DNA of 64,000 nt from Paenibacillus alkalitolerans (GTDB taxonomy: Bacteria > Bacillota > Bacilli > Paenibacillales > YIM-B00363), in the NCBI RefSeq assembly GCF_016482785.1, contig NZ_JAEMXM010000003.1:310001-374000 (forward strand), given 5' to 3'. Shown piece after piece: positions 33,692 through 41,469 of this stretch; position 1 is the first letter of the stretch; each line of letters opens with the position of its first letter. The notes beneath the pieces are model-generated. The model ran no database searches. It was not told the DNA's origin and saw only the letters and a list, made by a program, of their open reading frames with translations. The position numbers and the translations under genes are program-made.

Positions 33692-34738
33692 TTGAAACCG
33701 ATATACGGAACTTTCTTGATCATCCTGTTCGGTTTGGTTACCGCGGTCTTGATCGGTTTTCGCCCGGGCCTTTCGGAGTCCCTTCCCGTCGATCATGAAC
33801 AAACCGGCTTGCGCGACCGCATCATTATCAAATTCAGCCATGTCGTGGCCGAAAATACGCCGAAAGGCTTGGCGGCCGAGCATTTCGCCCGTCTTGTCAA
33901 ACAAAAAACGAACGACCGCGTCGAAATTCAAGTATTTCCGAACGGCATGCTGTATTCCGAAAACACGGAAGCCGAAGCGTTAAAACGCGGCGACATTCAG
34001 ATGATCGCACCGTCTTTCTCTAATATGTCCAATATCGACCCCGCTTGGCTCGTTATGGATTTGCCTTTTGCTTTCCGTGACCAAGCGGCGGTGGACGAAG
34101 CGTTGAACGGCACCGTCGGCGAAGCCCTGTTTCAAACGGTGGAAGAGCAGAACATGCACGGTGTCGCCTTTTGGAAAAACGGCTTTAAACAAATGACGAG
34201 CAACCGCAATCCGCTCGTTGTACCGGAAGACTTTCGCGGTCAAACGTTCCGCATCCTGCCCAGCAAAGTGCTGGCAAGCCAATTTAGCGCGCTCGGTGCA
34301 AAGACGGTCAATATTCCGTTCAATGAGGTGTACCGCAGCCTGCAAAACGGTATCGTCGACGGGCAGGAAAACACCATCTCGAACATTTACACCAAGCGGC
34401 TTTACTTGGTGCAGAAATATATGACAATCAGCAACCACGGTTATCTCGGATATGCGGTGATCGTGAACAAGCCTTTCTGGGAACGGATGCCTGACGATCT
34501 TCGCTCGGCGGTTCAGGCGGCCATGGTTGAAACGACCGCTTGGATCAACCGGGAAACGATTGCGATGAACGAGCGGCAGCTCCGGCAAATAAGAGAATCG
34601 GGAGCCATCGAAATCCGCGAGCTTACCGATGAAGAACGCAAGCGGTGGGCAGAGGCTGTGCAGCCGATCTACAAGCGGTACCGCGATGTCGTCGGCGGCG
34701 GTCTGGTCGATCAAGTCATAAAGATGCAACATCAATGA
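33692..34738 (+). CDS. dctB: DctB/DctP-type C4-dicarboxylate binding protein
   Basis: The 348-residue protein has an N-terminal membrane anchor or signal (residues about 7-27). It then has the TRAP-type solute-binding fold: IKFSHVVAENTPKGLAAEHFARLV, FPNGMLYSENTEAEALKRGDIQM and a binding-site region around MTSNRNPLVVPEDFRGQTFRILPS. No TRAP permease genes are adjacent. In B. subtilis DctB is a co-sensor for DctS rather than a transporter part, and the context here matches. TTG 33692 is chosen because GGGGGAGGG lies eight bases upstream; the longer frame from 33623 has no such site. Confidence 0.85.
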   Translation: MKPIYGTFLIILFGLVTAVLIGFRPGLSESLPVDHEQTGLRDRIIIKFSHVVAENTPKGLAAEHFARLVKQKTNDRVEIQVFPNGMLYSENTEAEALKRGDIQMIAPSFSNMSNIDPAWLVMDLPFAFRDQAAVDEALNGTVGEALFQTVEEQNMHGVAFWKNGFKQMTSNRNPLVVPEDFRGQTFRILPSKVLASQFSALGAKTVNIPFNEVYRSLQNGIVDGQENTISNIYTKRLYLVQKYMTISNHGYLGYAVIVNKPFWERMPDDLRSAVQAAMVETTAWINRETIAMNERQLRQIRESGAIEIRELTDEERKRWAEAVQPIYKRYRDVVGGGLVDQVIKMQHQ

Positions 34739-34741
34739 TAC

Positions 34742-34773
34742 CAAAATGACCAAAACAAACACTATGACCGAAT
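34742..34773 (+). promoter_or_regulatory. CAAAATGNNCAAAA motif plus degenerate second copy before dctP
   Basis: CAAAATGACCAAAA (34742-34755) matches the malic enzyme motif exactly. A weaker copy (CACTATGACCGAAT, 34760-34773) starts 18 bp later, the same spacing as at the malic enzyme gene. The second copy ends two bases before the -35, a typical place for an activator. Confidence 0.6.
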
Positions 34774-34775
34774 AC

Positions 34776-34804
34776 TTGTTTGCAAGCGTTTTCTTTTTTA
34801 CAAT
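34776..34804 (+). promoter_or_regulatory. Promoter of dctP
   Basis: TTGTTT (34776-34781), 17 bases, then TACAAT (34799-34804), 46 bp before the dctP start. The -35 is imperfect, as expected for an activated promoter. Confidence 0.65.
34780..34794 (+). promoter_or_regulatory. cre site (CcpA) in the dctP promoter
   Basis: TTGCAAGCGTTTTCT fits the cre consensus WTGNAANCGNWNNCW at every position. It overlaps the -35 and spacer, so CcpA bound here should repress dctP when preferred sugars are present. Confidence 0.7.
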
Positions 34805-34850
34805 GGGGTCACCTTAAGGGCTTCACTAATGCGAAAGCGAGGTTGACTCC

Positions 34851-36155
34851 ATGAAGATTAATTTTAAAAATCTTACGGTTCAAGTTGTTATTGCGATTAT
34901 TGTCGGTATCCTGCTCGGTCATTTCTTCCCGGCAACCGGCGAGAAGTTGAAAGTGTTGGCCGACATATTCATTAAGCTGATCAAGATGGTCATTGCCCCG
35001 ATCGTGTTCTTCACCGTCGTCAACGGCATTGCGAACATGGGCGATATGAAGAAGGTCGGACGCATCGGCGGGAAGGCGCTGCTCTACTTTGAAATCGTTA
35101 CCACCGCGGCATTGGCGATCGGTCTTGTCGTCGTTAATCTTGTCAAGCCGGGCGCGGGTATCGATATGGCCGGCGCAACAGGAGATATTTCCAAGTACAC
35201 GGATGCCGCCGCGGAAACGAGCCACGGTTTTATGGACTTCATCGTCGGCATTGTGCCTGACAGCGTGGTCGGCGCCATGGCCAACGGAGAATTGCTGCCG
35301 ATCCTGTTGTTCGCCGTATTGTTCGGTTTGTCGCTGACGGCGATGGGGGAGAGCGCGAAGCCTGTCACCGCGCTGTTCGATAAGCTCATTAAAGCGTTCT
35401 TCGGCGTCGTTAATATGATCATGAAGGTTTCCCCGATCGCCGCATTCGGCGCGATGTCCTATACGATCGGCAAATTCGGCATCGGATCGTTGTTCTCGCT
35501 CGGCAAACTGATGGGCTCCGTGTACATTACAATGGCTGTGTTTATCTTCGTCGTACTAGGTTTGATCGCCAAGTTTTACGGCTTCAGCATCTTTAAATTC
35601 ATTCGCTATATCAAGGAAGAGATTTTGCTCGTGATTGGAACGTCTTCCTCGGAATCTGCACTTCCGAAGATGATGGAGAAACTGGAAAAGTACGGTTGTT
35701 CCAAGCCTGTCGTCGGATTGGTTATTCCTACCGGGTATTCGTTCAACTTGGACGGAACGTCCATTTACTTGTCGATGGCCGCCGTGTTCGTGGCGCAGGC
35801 CGCCGGAATCGATTTGACGATTTGGCAGCAGTTAACGCTGCTTGGCGTATTGATGCTCACGTCCAAAGGCGCCGCCGGCGTGACCGGTTCCGGGTTTATC
35901 ACGTTAGCCGCTACACTGGCCGCATTTCCGAGCATTCCGATTGCGGGGATGGCGCTATTGCTCGGCGTCGACCGGTTCATGTCCGAAGCGCGCGCCATTA
36001 CGAATCTGATCGGCAACGGCGTAGCCACCGTCGTCGTCGCAAAGATGGAAGGCGAGTTTCATCCGGAAGGCGCACAAGAGAAAGCGCCGGCGGAGACTCC
36101 GGGCGACAAGGCTGCCGTAAGCGCGAAGCTGCAGTATGGTGTTGAGCGGGTATAA
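34851..36155 (+). CDS. dctP: DctA/DctP-type dicarboxylate:cation symporter (DAACS family)
   Basis: The 434-residue protein has 8 or more membrane segments and the family's two helical hairpins. The serine-rich loop is [20 protein letters not shown], with [18 protein letters not shown] following (about residues 262-305), and [15 protein letters not shown] is near 342. These residues form the dicarboxylate and cation sites. It imports succinate, fumarate or malate and is the likely target of DctS-DctR. The ATG is preceded by GAGGTTG. The C-terminal tail is short and polar. A terminator follows. Confidence 0.92.
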   Translation: MKINFKNLTVQVVIAIIVGILLGHFFPATGEKLKVLADIFIKLIKMVIAPIVFFTVVNGIANMGDMKKVGRIGGKALLYFEIVTTAALAIGLVVVNLVKPGAGIDMAGATGDISKYTDAAAETSHGFMDFIVGIVPDSVVGAMANGELLPILLFAVLFGLSLTAMGESAKPVTALFDKLIKAFFGVVNMIMKVSPIAAFGAMSYTIGKFGIGSLFSLGKLMGSVYITMAVFIFVVLGLIAKFYGFSIFKFIRYIKEEILLVIGTSSSESALPKMMEKLEKYGCSKPVVGLVIPTGYSFNLDGTSIYLSMAAVFVAQAAGIDLTIWQQLTLLGVLMLTSKGAAGVTGSGFITLAATLAAFPSIPIAGMALLLGVDRFMSEARAITNLIGNGVATVVVAKMEGEFHPEGAQEKAPAETPGDKAAVSAKLQYGVERV

Positions 36156-36177
36156 GTTAACAGCGACATTGACGAAA

Positions 36178-36221
36178 GCACCTCTATCCACCTGACAAGG
36201 CGGATTTGGAGGTGTTTTTTT
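36178..36221 (+). terminator. Terminator of dctP
   Basis: GCACCTCTATCC pairs with GGATTTGGAGGTGT with a small bulge, and a run of eight T follows. Confidence 0.85.
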
Positions 36222-36747
36222 GTCTGATCATTACCATAAACGGACGTCGTGCAATTATTTTTAGCTTCATTGCGACACTCCCCCTGGCAATAGATGTACA
36301 TTCCGTTGCCAAAGCGATACGTCGAAGGAGTCCTGCGGCAGTTGGATAATTTTTATGGAAATAGGTTGTATGCAAATGGCCGTCGGATTGCCATAATTGT
36401 AACGAATTCCGACGATCGCTATCTATTATGGCAATACACTGTTCATAAACTGTTGTTTAGACGACACATTACGCACACACTATTGCCATAGTCGCAGAAT
36501 TACGATAAAAATACGCCGCATGACTTACACAACAACGACAGTTTATGTACATCACGCTGCCATAATGATCTTGCACTGGACAAATGTAGCACACGTTTCA
36601 AAAATTAGCATCATGAACGAGTGTCCAAAGCACCATCGCGTCAGTTGGAATCAAACGTTAGAACTGAAAAATGTCGGCAATTAATCGTCAGCCTCAAAAG
36701 AAGCCCTTATTAACGACTGCAGCGCATAGAGACGCGGTTTATAGGAA
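36222..36747. other. Gene-free stretch with TATGGCAATA inverted repeats
   Basis: No gene is supported. TATGGCAATA (36427-36436) and TATTGCCATA (36481-36490) are perfect 10-bp arms 44 bases apart. Related GGCAATA and TTGCCA fragments occur near 36294-36310 and 36550. The rest is AT-rich, without ribosome sites, and looks like decayed or repeat-derived sequence. Confidence 0.5.
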
Positions 36748-36814
36748 AAAATGACCGTTATTAACGCCCTCGGCTCGCTCGATGCCGGCAAAGGACGTTA
36801 ATAGCGGTCATTTT
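36748..36814 (-). terminator. Long inverted repeat, likely terminator of the reverse-strand CorC-like gene
   Basis: AAAATGACCGTTATTAACG (36748-36766) and its complement at 36796-36814 pair over 19 bp with a single G-U-compatible mismatch and a 29-base loop. Read leftward it ends in a run of six T. It lies 28 bp beyond the stop of the reverse-strand gene. Confidence 0.65.
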
Positions 36815-36842
36815 CATCAATAAAGGGAACGAGGCGCGCGGC

Positions 36843-38165
36843 CTAACTCCCCAAAGCCCGAAGCGGTTCAGACTTGCGTCTGCGTACCGTTAACCGGGAT
36901 ATTCGCAAATTTTCCGTCTCTTCAATGATAAATTCATAATCGTCCACGATCACTTTCTGGTTGACGCGCGGCGGGCTTTCCACCTGTGAATACATCCAGC
37001 CGCCGACTGTATCGTATGTCTCGGTGTCGATATCCACTCCGAAATAATCGTTCACGTCTTCCAACAGCAGGAGTCCGTCAATCGAATGCGTGTCGTTATC
37101 CTTCTTCTCGATGGACGCCCGGTCCTCATCGAATTCGTCATGCACTTCGCCGACGATTTCCTCGATGATGTCCTCGAACGTCACAAGTCCCGCCGTGCCG
37201 CCGTATTCGTCGATCAACAGCGCGAGCTGCGTCCGCTTCTTCTGCATCACCTTCAGCAGCTGGCTGATCTGCATTCCTTCGGGAACGGAAGTGATCGGGC
37301 GAACGAGCGATTGAAGGTCCGTCGGTCCGTTCGTTTCCAATAAATCTTTAATATGAATGAGTCCAACTATATTATCTTTATCCGACTCGCAAACCGGGTA
37401 GCGCGTATGTTTCTCCCGAACGGCGATTTCCATGTTTTCTTCGAAACTTTTGTTAAGGTAAAGACATACCATCTCCGTGCGCGGAATCATGATTTCTTTG
37501 GCTGTCGTATCCGCGAAATCAAACACATTGTCGACAAGCGTCATCTCCGTGTTGTCGATGTGGCCGCTTTTGTTGCTTTCTTTCATCAGGATCCGGATTT
37601 CTTCCTCCGTGTGAGCCGACTCGCTTTCGCTTGCAGGCTCGATGCCGAACATGCGCAGCAGCAGGTTGGCCGTGCCGTTCAACAGCCAGATGAACGGATA
37701 CATGATGCGGTAAAACACTTCAAGCGGAAGAGCGGTTAACAGCGTAACCTTCTCCGATTTACGGATTGCAAGCGTCTTGGGGGCCAGTTCCCCGAGGACG
37801 ATATGCAGCACCGTGATGAATGAGAAAGCAATCGCGAAAGCGAGAGGGTGTATCAAATTCTCTGGAATGATGGGCGCGAACATCTTCTCCAGCCAGTAAG
37901 CCACCGCCGGTTCTCCGACCCAACCGAGTCCGAGCGAAGCGAGCGTGATGCCCAACTGGCATGCGGAAAGATAAGCATCAAGATTGTTCGTTAGCTTTCT
38001 GGCAAAATGCGCTCTCCGATGACCCTGCTGCACCAGCGCATCTATGCGCGAGCCGCGTGCTTTCACCATCGCGAATTCCGCCGCGACGAAAAATCCGTTA
38101 AGAAACACTAAGAATACAATCAGCAACACACTTATCCAACCGGGTAAGGGGGAAGGATCACCCAA
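36843..38165 (-). CDS. HlyC/CorC family membrane protein (DUF21, CBS pair, CorC domain)
   Basis: The 440-residue protein has a DUF21 membrane domain (four segments, 8-170, with LNGFFVAAEFAMVKARGSRI and LGELAPKTLAIRKSE). A CBS pair follows (about 205-335, IMIPRTEMV and LIDEYGGTAGLVTFEDIIEEIVGEV), then the small CorC/HlyC C-terminal domain. Such proteins affect Mg2+ or Co2+ efflux. The start is uncertain: TTG 38165 has no clear ribosome site, whereas a strong AAGGAGGTG (38203-38211) sits 46 bases upstream, in front of in-frame sequence with only ATC or ATT as possible starts. Confidence 0.85.
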   Translation of the reverse strand: MGDPSPLPGWISVLLIVFLVFLNGFFVAAEFAMVKARGSRIDALVQQGHRRAHFARKLTNNLDAYLSACQLGITLASLGLGWVGEPAVAYWLEKMFAPIIPENLIHPLAFAIAFSFITVLHIVLGELAPKTLAIRKSEKVTLLTALPLEVFYRIMYPFIWLLNGTANLLLRMFGIEPASESESAHTEEEIRILMKESNKSGHIDNTEMTLVDNVFDFADTTAKEIMIPRTEMVCLYLNKSFEENMEIAVREKHTRYPVCESDKDNIVGLIHIKDLLETNGPTDLQSLVRPITSVPEGMQISQLLKVMQKKRTQLALLIDEYGGTAGLVTFEDIIEEIVGEVHDEFDEDRASIEKKDNDTHSIDGLLLLEDVNDYFGVDIDTETYDTVGGWMYSQVESPPRVNQKVIVDDYEFIIEETENLRISRLTVRRRKSEPLRALGS

Positions 38166-38244
38166 ATGGTCTCTATCGTCCGGAATCCGGATCGATAGAT
38201 TGCACCTCCTTAAATAGGTAAATTACCTTCAATTATAGATAATA

Positions 38245-38691
38245 TCAACCTATTCCGTCAAACTTGTCACTATTCGCGAATACTGCTTTTGGGGTCATTT
38301 TGCCGTAACAATACTCAATAATGTCGCTTCTTCGGATGATTCCTATGAATACGTCCATGTCGTCGATGACCGGGACAAAGTTTTGAGTTTTGGCGAGCTT
38401 GATCAAATCGTCCATTACCGCATCGATGCGTACCGGGTCGACATTGCGGCGCTTCGGAACTTCATGCAGGAAAATTCGGTGCGTATCGCCGAAACGAAGA
38501 TCGGGCGAGTTTTTCATCTTCCACAGAAGATCGCCTTCAGTTATCGTGCCGGCGTACTTGCCGCCGTCGTCAACGAGAGGCACCGCCGTATATCCGTGCC
38601 GCTCCATCCGCTCCAGAGCTTGGCGCATTGTATTGTTGGGCTTCAGTGTAATTACATTTTCCTTCGGCAACAGGAAAAAAGCTACGTTCAT
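38245..38691 (-). CDS. CBS-domain protein
   Basis: The 148-residue protein consists of two CBS motifs: ENVITLKPNNTMRQALERMERHGYTAVPLVDDGGKYAGTITEGDLLWKM-type sequence (1-60) and a second half ending NFVPVIDDMDVFIGIIRRSDIIEY. Stand-alone CBS pairs bind adenine nucleotides such as AMP, ATP or c-di-AMP; it resembles B. subtilis YkuL-type proteins. GGAGGG precedes the ATG by nine bases. It is encoded just upstream of the CorC-like gene on the same strand, with 79 bp between. Confidence 0.8.
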   Translation of the reverse strand: MNVAFFLLPKENVITLKPNNTMRQALERMERHGYTAVPLVDDGGKYAGTITEGDLLWKMKNSPDLRFGDTHRIFLHEVPKRRNVDPVRIDAVMDDLIKLAKTQNFVPVIDDMDVFIGIIRRSDIIEYCYGKMTPKAVFANSDKFDGIG

Positions 38692-38872
38692 GTCATATTC
38701 CCTCCAGTCCCATTTTACATTGTAACACGATCGCGTTTTTCCCGTCTAAGCATTGAGGTCCGTGCTGTGAACGAAGCGATAACTTTGTGTGAACGCGGTA
38801 GTAAGAGATGCTGAACATCGGGTAAAATGATGAGAAAGCACCAATTACGTCCAGCAACGGGGAGAAATAAAA

Positions 38873-39079
38873 ATGAGCAATGTACTTATCGGCGCCGCTG
38901 TCGGGGTGTCTCTGATCGGCGCCGTGCTGACGGTATGGGTCGGACTCTCCAAGGAAAATAAAGAGGGAAATCCCGCGTATGACCGGAATTCCGTTCCGAA
39001 TTGGCGTCGTCTAACGGGATTATATATCGTTGGTACGATTGTTTTTGTCGCGGTCATGGTATGGGTCATGCGTCAATAG
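38873..39079 (+). CDS. Small membrane protein
   Basis: A 68-residue protein with two membrane segments (residues about 4-24 and 47-66) separated by a charged loop (SKENKEGNPAYDRN). GGGGAG lies nine bases before the ATG. No family is recognised, but hydrophobicity, ribosome site and codon use support a real gene. Confidence 0.65.
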   Translation: MSNVLIGAAVGVSLIGAVLTVWVGLSKENKEGNPAYDRNSVPNWRRLTGLYIVGTIVFVAVMVWVMRQ

Positions 39080-39111
39080 CGCCATGCCGTTCAGAGCGGC
39101 CGAACCGGTTC

Positions 39112-39141
39112 TTGACAGCGGCGGCCGGGTTGAGCTACATT
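39112..39141 (+). promoter_or_regulatory. Promoter of the MutS2-like gene leader
   Basis: TTGACA (39112-39117), 18 bases, then TACATT (39136-39141). The transcript would start near 39148 and run about 385 bases before the MutS2-like start. Confidence 0.6.
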
Positions 39142-39171
39142 GAAGTTATCCTTACGCGAGGAGAGATTTTA

Positions 39172-39195
39172 ATGACGGTGAGCGTTCTTAACTGA
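39172..39195 (+). CDS. Seven-codon leader peptide
   Basis: ATG 39172 opens MTVSVLN and ends at TGA 39193-39195. GAGGAGAG (39158-39165) lies six bases upstream, a strong site for so short a frame. Its last four codons (GTTCTTAACTGA) form one arm of a 12-bp helix with 39286-39297. A ribosome pausing here would open that helix. Short ORFs of this kind precede many ribosome-protection and methylase genes in Firmicutes. Its function here is inferred. Confidence 0.5.
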   Translation: MTVSVLN

Positions 39196-39300
39196 GCAAT
39201 TTCATAACGAGGCGGTAAATGTTTTTGTGCACGTAAGCTTTGCCCGTGTCGGCAAGGTTTGGTTTGTCGTGCGGACCGCACTCGATCAGTTAAGAACAGC
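39184..39300 (+). promoter_or_regulatory. Structured leader with mutually exclusive helices
   Basis: GTTCTTAACTGA (39184-39195) pairs perfectly with TCAGTTAAGAAC (39286-39297). Inside, CTTTGCC and GGCAAGG form a further hairpin, with GCACG/CGTGC around it. The 3' edge AACAGC (39295-39300) can instead pair with GCTGTT (39351-39356), which would break the terminator at 39348-39373. This fits attenuation by ribosome stalling. Confidence 0.55.
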
Positions 39301-39347
39301 GGATAATCACATTCATATGCCCGCAAGCGTACGCTTGGAGCCGTGAC

Positions 39348-39373
39348 CGTGCTGTTTATGCAGCACGTTTTTT
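39348..39373 (+). terminator. First leader terminator before the MutS2-like gene
   Basis: CGTGCTG pairs with CAGCACG across a six-base loop, and six T follow (39368-39373). Confidence 0.8.
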
Positions 39374-39401
39374 AGTTTACGGCGCCGGTGTGCGCGAGTC
39401 C

Positions 39402-39446
39402 TAAGGCAAAGAATGCGTATTTGTACGCATTCTTTGCCTTATTTTT
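39402..39446 (+). terminator. Second leader terminator before the MutS2-like gene
   Basis: TAAGGCAAAGAATGCGTA pairs perfectly with its complement over 18 bp around a TTTG loop, and TTTTT follows. It ends 86 bp before the gene, with no promoter seen in between, so expression needs read-through of both terminators or an unseen start. Confidence 0.8.
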
Positions 39447-39531
39447 GTTTTGGCGCGGACCGGCGGCGGTTCCGAGCATTCTTCGTGTAAGCAAACCAAT
39501 TAATTTCCCGATAAGGAAGGGATCGAAAGCA

Positions 39532-41451
39532 ATGAACGAGCAAACAATGCAACGACTAGAGTATACACAGGTAAAGGAAAGTCTGAAAGAGTACGCGGTA
39601 ACGTACATCGGTAAAGAACACGTGGAACGGATGCGGCCGATGACGGTAGTCAAAGCGGTGAAATCCGCGCTTCAAGAAACCGCGGAGGCCGCGGAGCTCA
39701 TTCGCCACGGCGCGAGCGTGCCGCTGCCTTCTCTGGATGGGATGGAAACGATCTTTAGTTTGTTGGGTAAAGGGTACATTTTTACGGAAGCGGATTTCGG
39801 TTCGGTGGGTACATTTGTAAACAGCTGCAGGCAGTTGAAAAAGTATATGGCGGGGAAATCGGCCGTTGCGCCTCGTGTAGCTTCCTATGCAGGCTCTTTG
39901 TATGAGTTGGACGAATTGAGGCATGAAATTGAACGCTGCATCCGGCATGGGCGGGTTGACGATGCGGCTAGCGGCGATTTGGCGAAGGTGCGCAAAAAAA
40001 TCGCCGTTGTGGATGAGCGGATGAAGAAGAGAATGGACGCGTTGCTGTCCAAGCATAAGTCGATCTTGCAAGAGAATTTGGTGAGCATGCGAGGCGGACG
40101 CTATGTCATTCCGGTGAAGAAGGAGCACCGCAAGCTCGTGCAAGGCTCGGTGCTGGATGAATCCGCAAGCGGGCAAACCGTATATATCGAACCGTCCGAG
40201 GTGGCGTCGCTGCAATATGAGCTCAATGCGCTGCGGGCGGAAGAGGCGCGCGAGGAAACGAAAGTGCTGTCGATGCTGACGGGATTGTTGGAATCGTATG
40301 AGCATGAGCTGCGGATTAACGCGGAGGCGGTCGGTGGGTACGATTTCTTGTTCGCCAAGGCTAAATATGCGCGTGCGATCGGCGGATGTCCGGCGGAGGT
40401 GAACGATACGGGTGTCATCGACGTCCGGGAAGCGGTGCATCCGCTGCTCGGGCGCGGCATGGTGCCGCTCGATTTCTCGATCGGACGGTCATACCGCACG
40501 TTGATCATTACCGGTCCGAACACAGGCGGCAAGACGGTCGCGTTAAAGACCGTCGGTCTATTAACGTTAATGGTGCAGTCGGGGCTGCTCGTACCTGCGG
40601 CGCCCGGAAGCATGTTCGCTGTCTTTAACAATGTGTCTGCGGATATCGGCGACGGGCAATCGATCGAGCAGTCGCTGAGCACATTCTCTTCGCACGTGAA
40701 AAATCTGGTGGATATACTGCACAATGCTAACCGCTCTACGCTCGTGTTGATCGACGAAATGGCGTCCGGGACCGATCCGGGGGAAGGCGTCGGTTTATCG
40801 ATCGCGGTGCTGGAAGAGCTGTACCGCCGCGGGGCGACCGTGGTGGCGACGACGCATTTCAACGAGATCAAGCGGTTCGCGGCGGCGGCTCCGGGCTTTG
40901 AGAACGCGCGGATGGAATTCGATACGGAGTCGCTCGAGCCGCTGTATAGGCTGCGTATTGGGGAAGCCGGACGAAGCTACGCTTTCGTCATTGCCAGCAA
41001 GCTCGGCATGCCGGAATCGGTGCTGAACCGGTCGCGTCAGCTGACGGCGGGGGCGCGCGCAGACGGTGACGGAGTCGATTTCAGCGGCGTAGTCGATTTG
41101 CCTGCGTTCGTCCCGCCGGAGGTCGCCTCAAATAAGTTTGAAGAAGAAACTGTGACGGGGGATGGGGAACGTTTTGAAGTAGGAGACAGTGTGTTTATCC
41201 CTTCGCTCGGGCGGTCGGGTATCGTATACGCGGCTGAGGATGCGATGGGTAACGTAGGCGTTCAGGTGAAGAAAGAGAAGTTTGCCATCAATAAGAAGAG
41301 ACTCAAACCTTTCATCGGCAAAGAGCAGCTTTATCCCGATGAATACGCTTTCGACATCGTGTTTGACACGAAGGAAAACCGGAAAAAGAAAAAGATGATG
41401 AGCAAACGTCACGTCGACGGGCTGACCATTGTGCGGAAACCGAACGAGTGA
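39532..41451 (+). CDS. MutS2-like ATPase without Smr domain
   Basis: The 639-residue protein has the MutS2 core: a helical region with coiled-coil character (1-290) and the ATPase with GPNTGGKT (Walker A), STFSSHVKNL, LIDEMASGTDPGEG (Walker B and D-loop) and ATTHFNEIK. A KOW-like segment (FEVGDSVFIPSLGRSGIVY) is near the C-terminus. It ends without the Smr endonuclease domain of typical MutS2 (about 785 residues). MutS2 in B. subtilis acts on collided ribosomes and suppresses recombination. ATG 39532 follows AAGGAAGG. The attenuator-like leader suggests induction by translation stress, an inference. Confidence 0.8.
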   Translation: MNEQTMQRLEYTQVKESLKEYAVTYIGKEHVERMRPMTVVKAVKSALQETAEAAELIRHGASVPLPSLDGMETIFSLLGKGYIFTEADFGSVGTFVNSCRQLKKYMAGKSAVAPRVASYAGSLYELDELRHEIERCIRHGRVDDAASGDLAKVRKKIAVVDERMKKRMDALLSKHKSILQENLVSMRGGRYVIPVKKEHRKLVQGSVLDESASGQTVYIEPSEVASLQYELNALRAEEAREETKVLSMLTGLLESYEHELRINAEAVGGYDFLFAKAKYARAIGGCPAEVNDTGVIDVREAVHPLLGRGMVPLDFSIGRSYRTLIITGPNTGGKTVALKTVGLLTLMVQSGLLVPAAPGSMFAVFNNVSADIGDGQSIEQSLSTFSSHVKNLVDILHNANRSTLVLIDEMASGTDPGEGVGLSIAVLEELYRRGATVVATTHFNEIKRFAAAAPGFENARMEFDTESLEPLYRLRIGEAGRSYAFVIASKLGMPESVLNRSRQLTAGARADGDGVDFSGVVDLPAFVPPEVASNKFEEETVTGDGERFEVGDSVFIPSLGRSGIVYAAEDAMGNVGVQVKKEKFAINKKRLKPFIGKEQLYPDEYAFDIVFDTKENRKKKKMMSKRHVDGLTIVRKPNE

Positions 41452-41469
41452 TAAGGGAGGAAGAATGGG

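Noticed and set aside
39148-39375. A known riboswitch class in the MutS2-like leader
   Set aside because: I could not match the sequence to conserved cores of common riboswitches or T-boxes; a leader peptide model explains the helices better.
39388-39531. N-terminal extension of the MutS2-like protein from GTG 39388
   Set aside because: It runs through the 18-bp terminator hairpin; ATG 39532 has a ribosome site and a family-like start.
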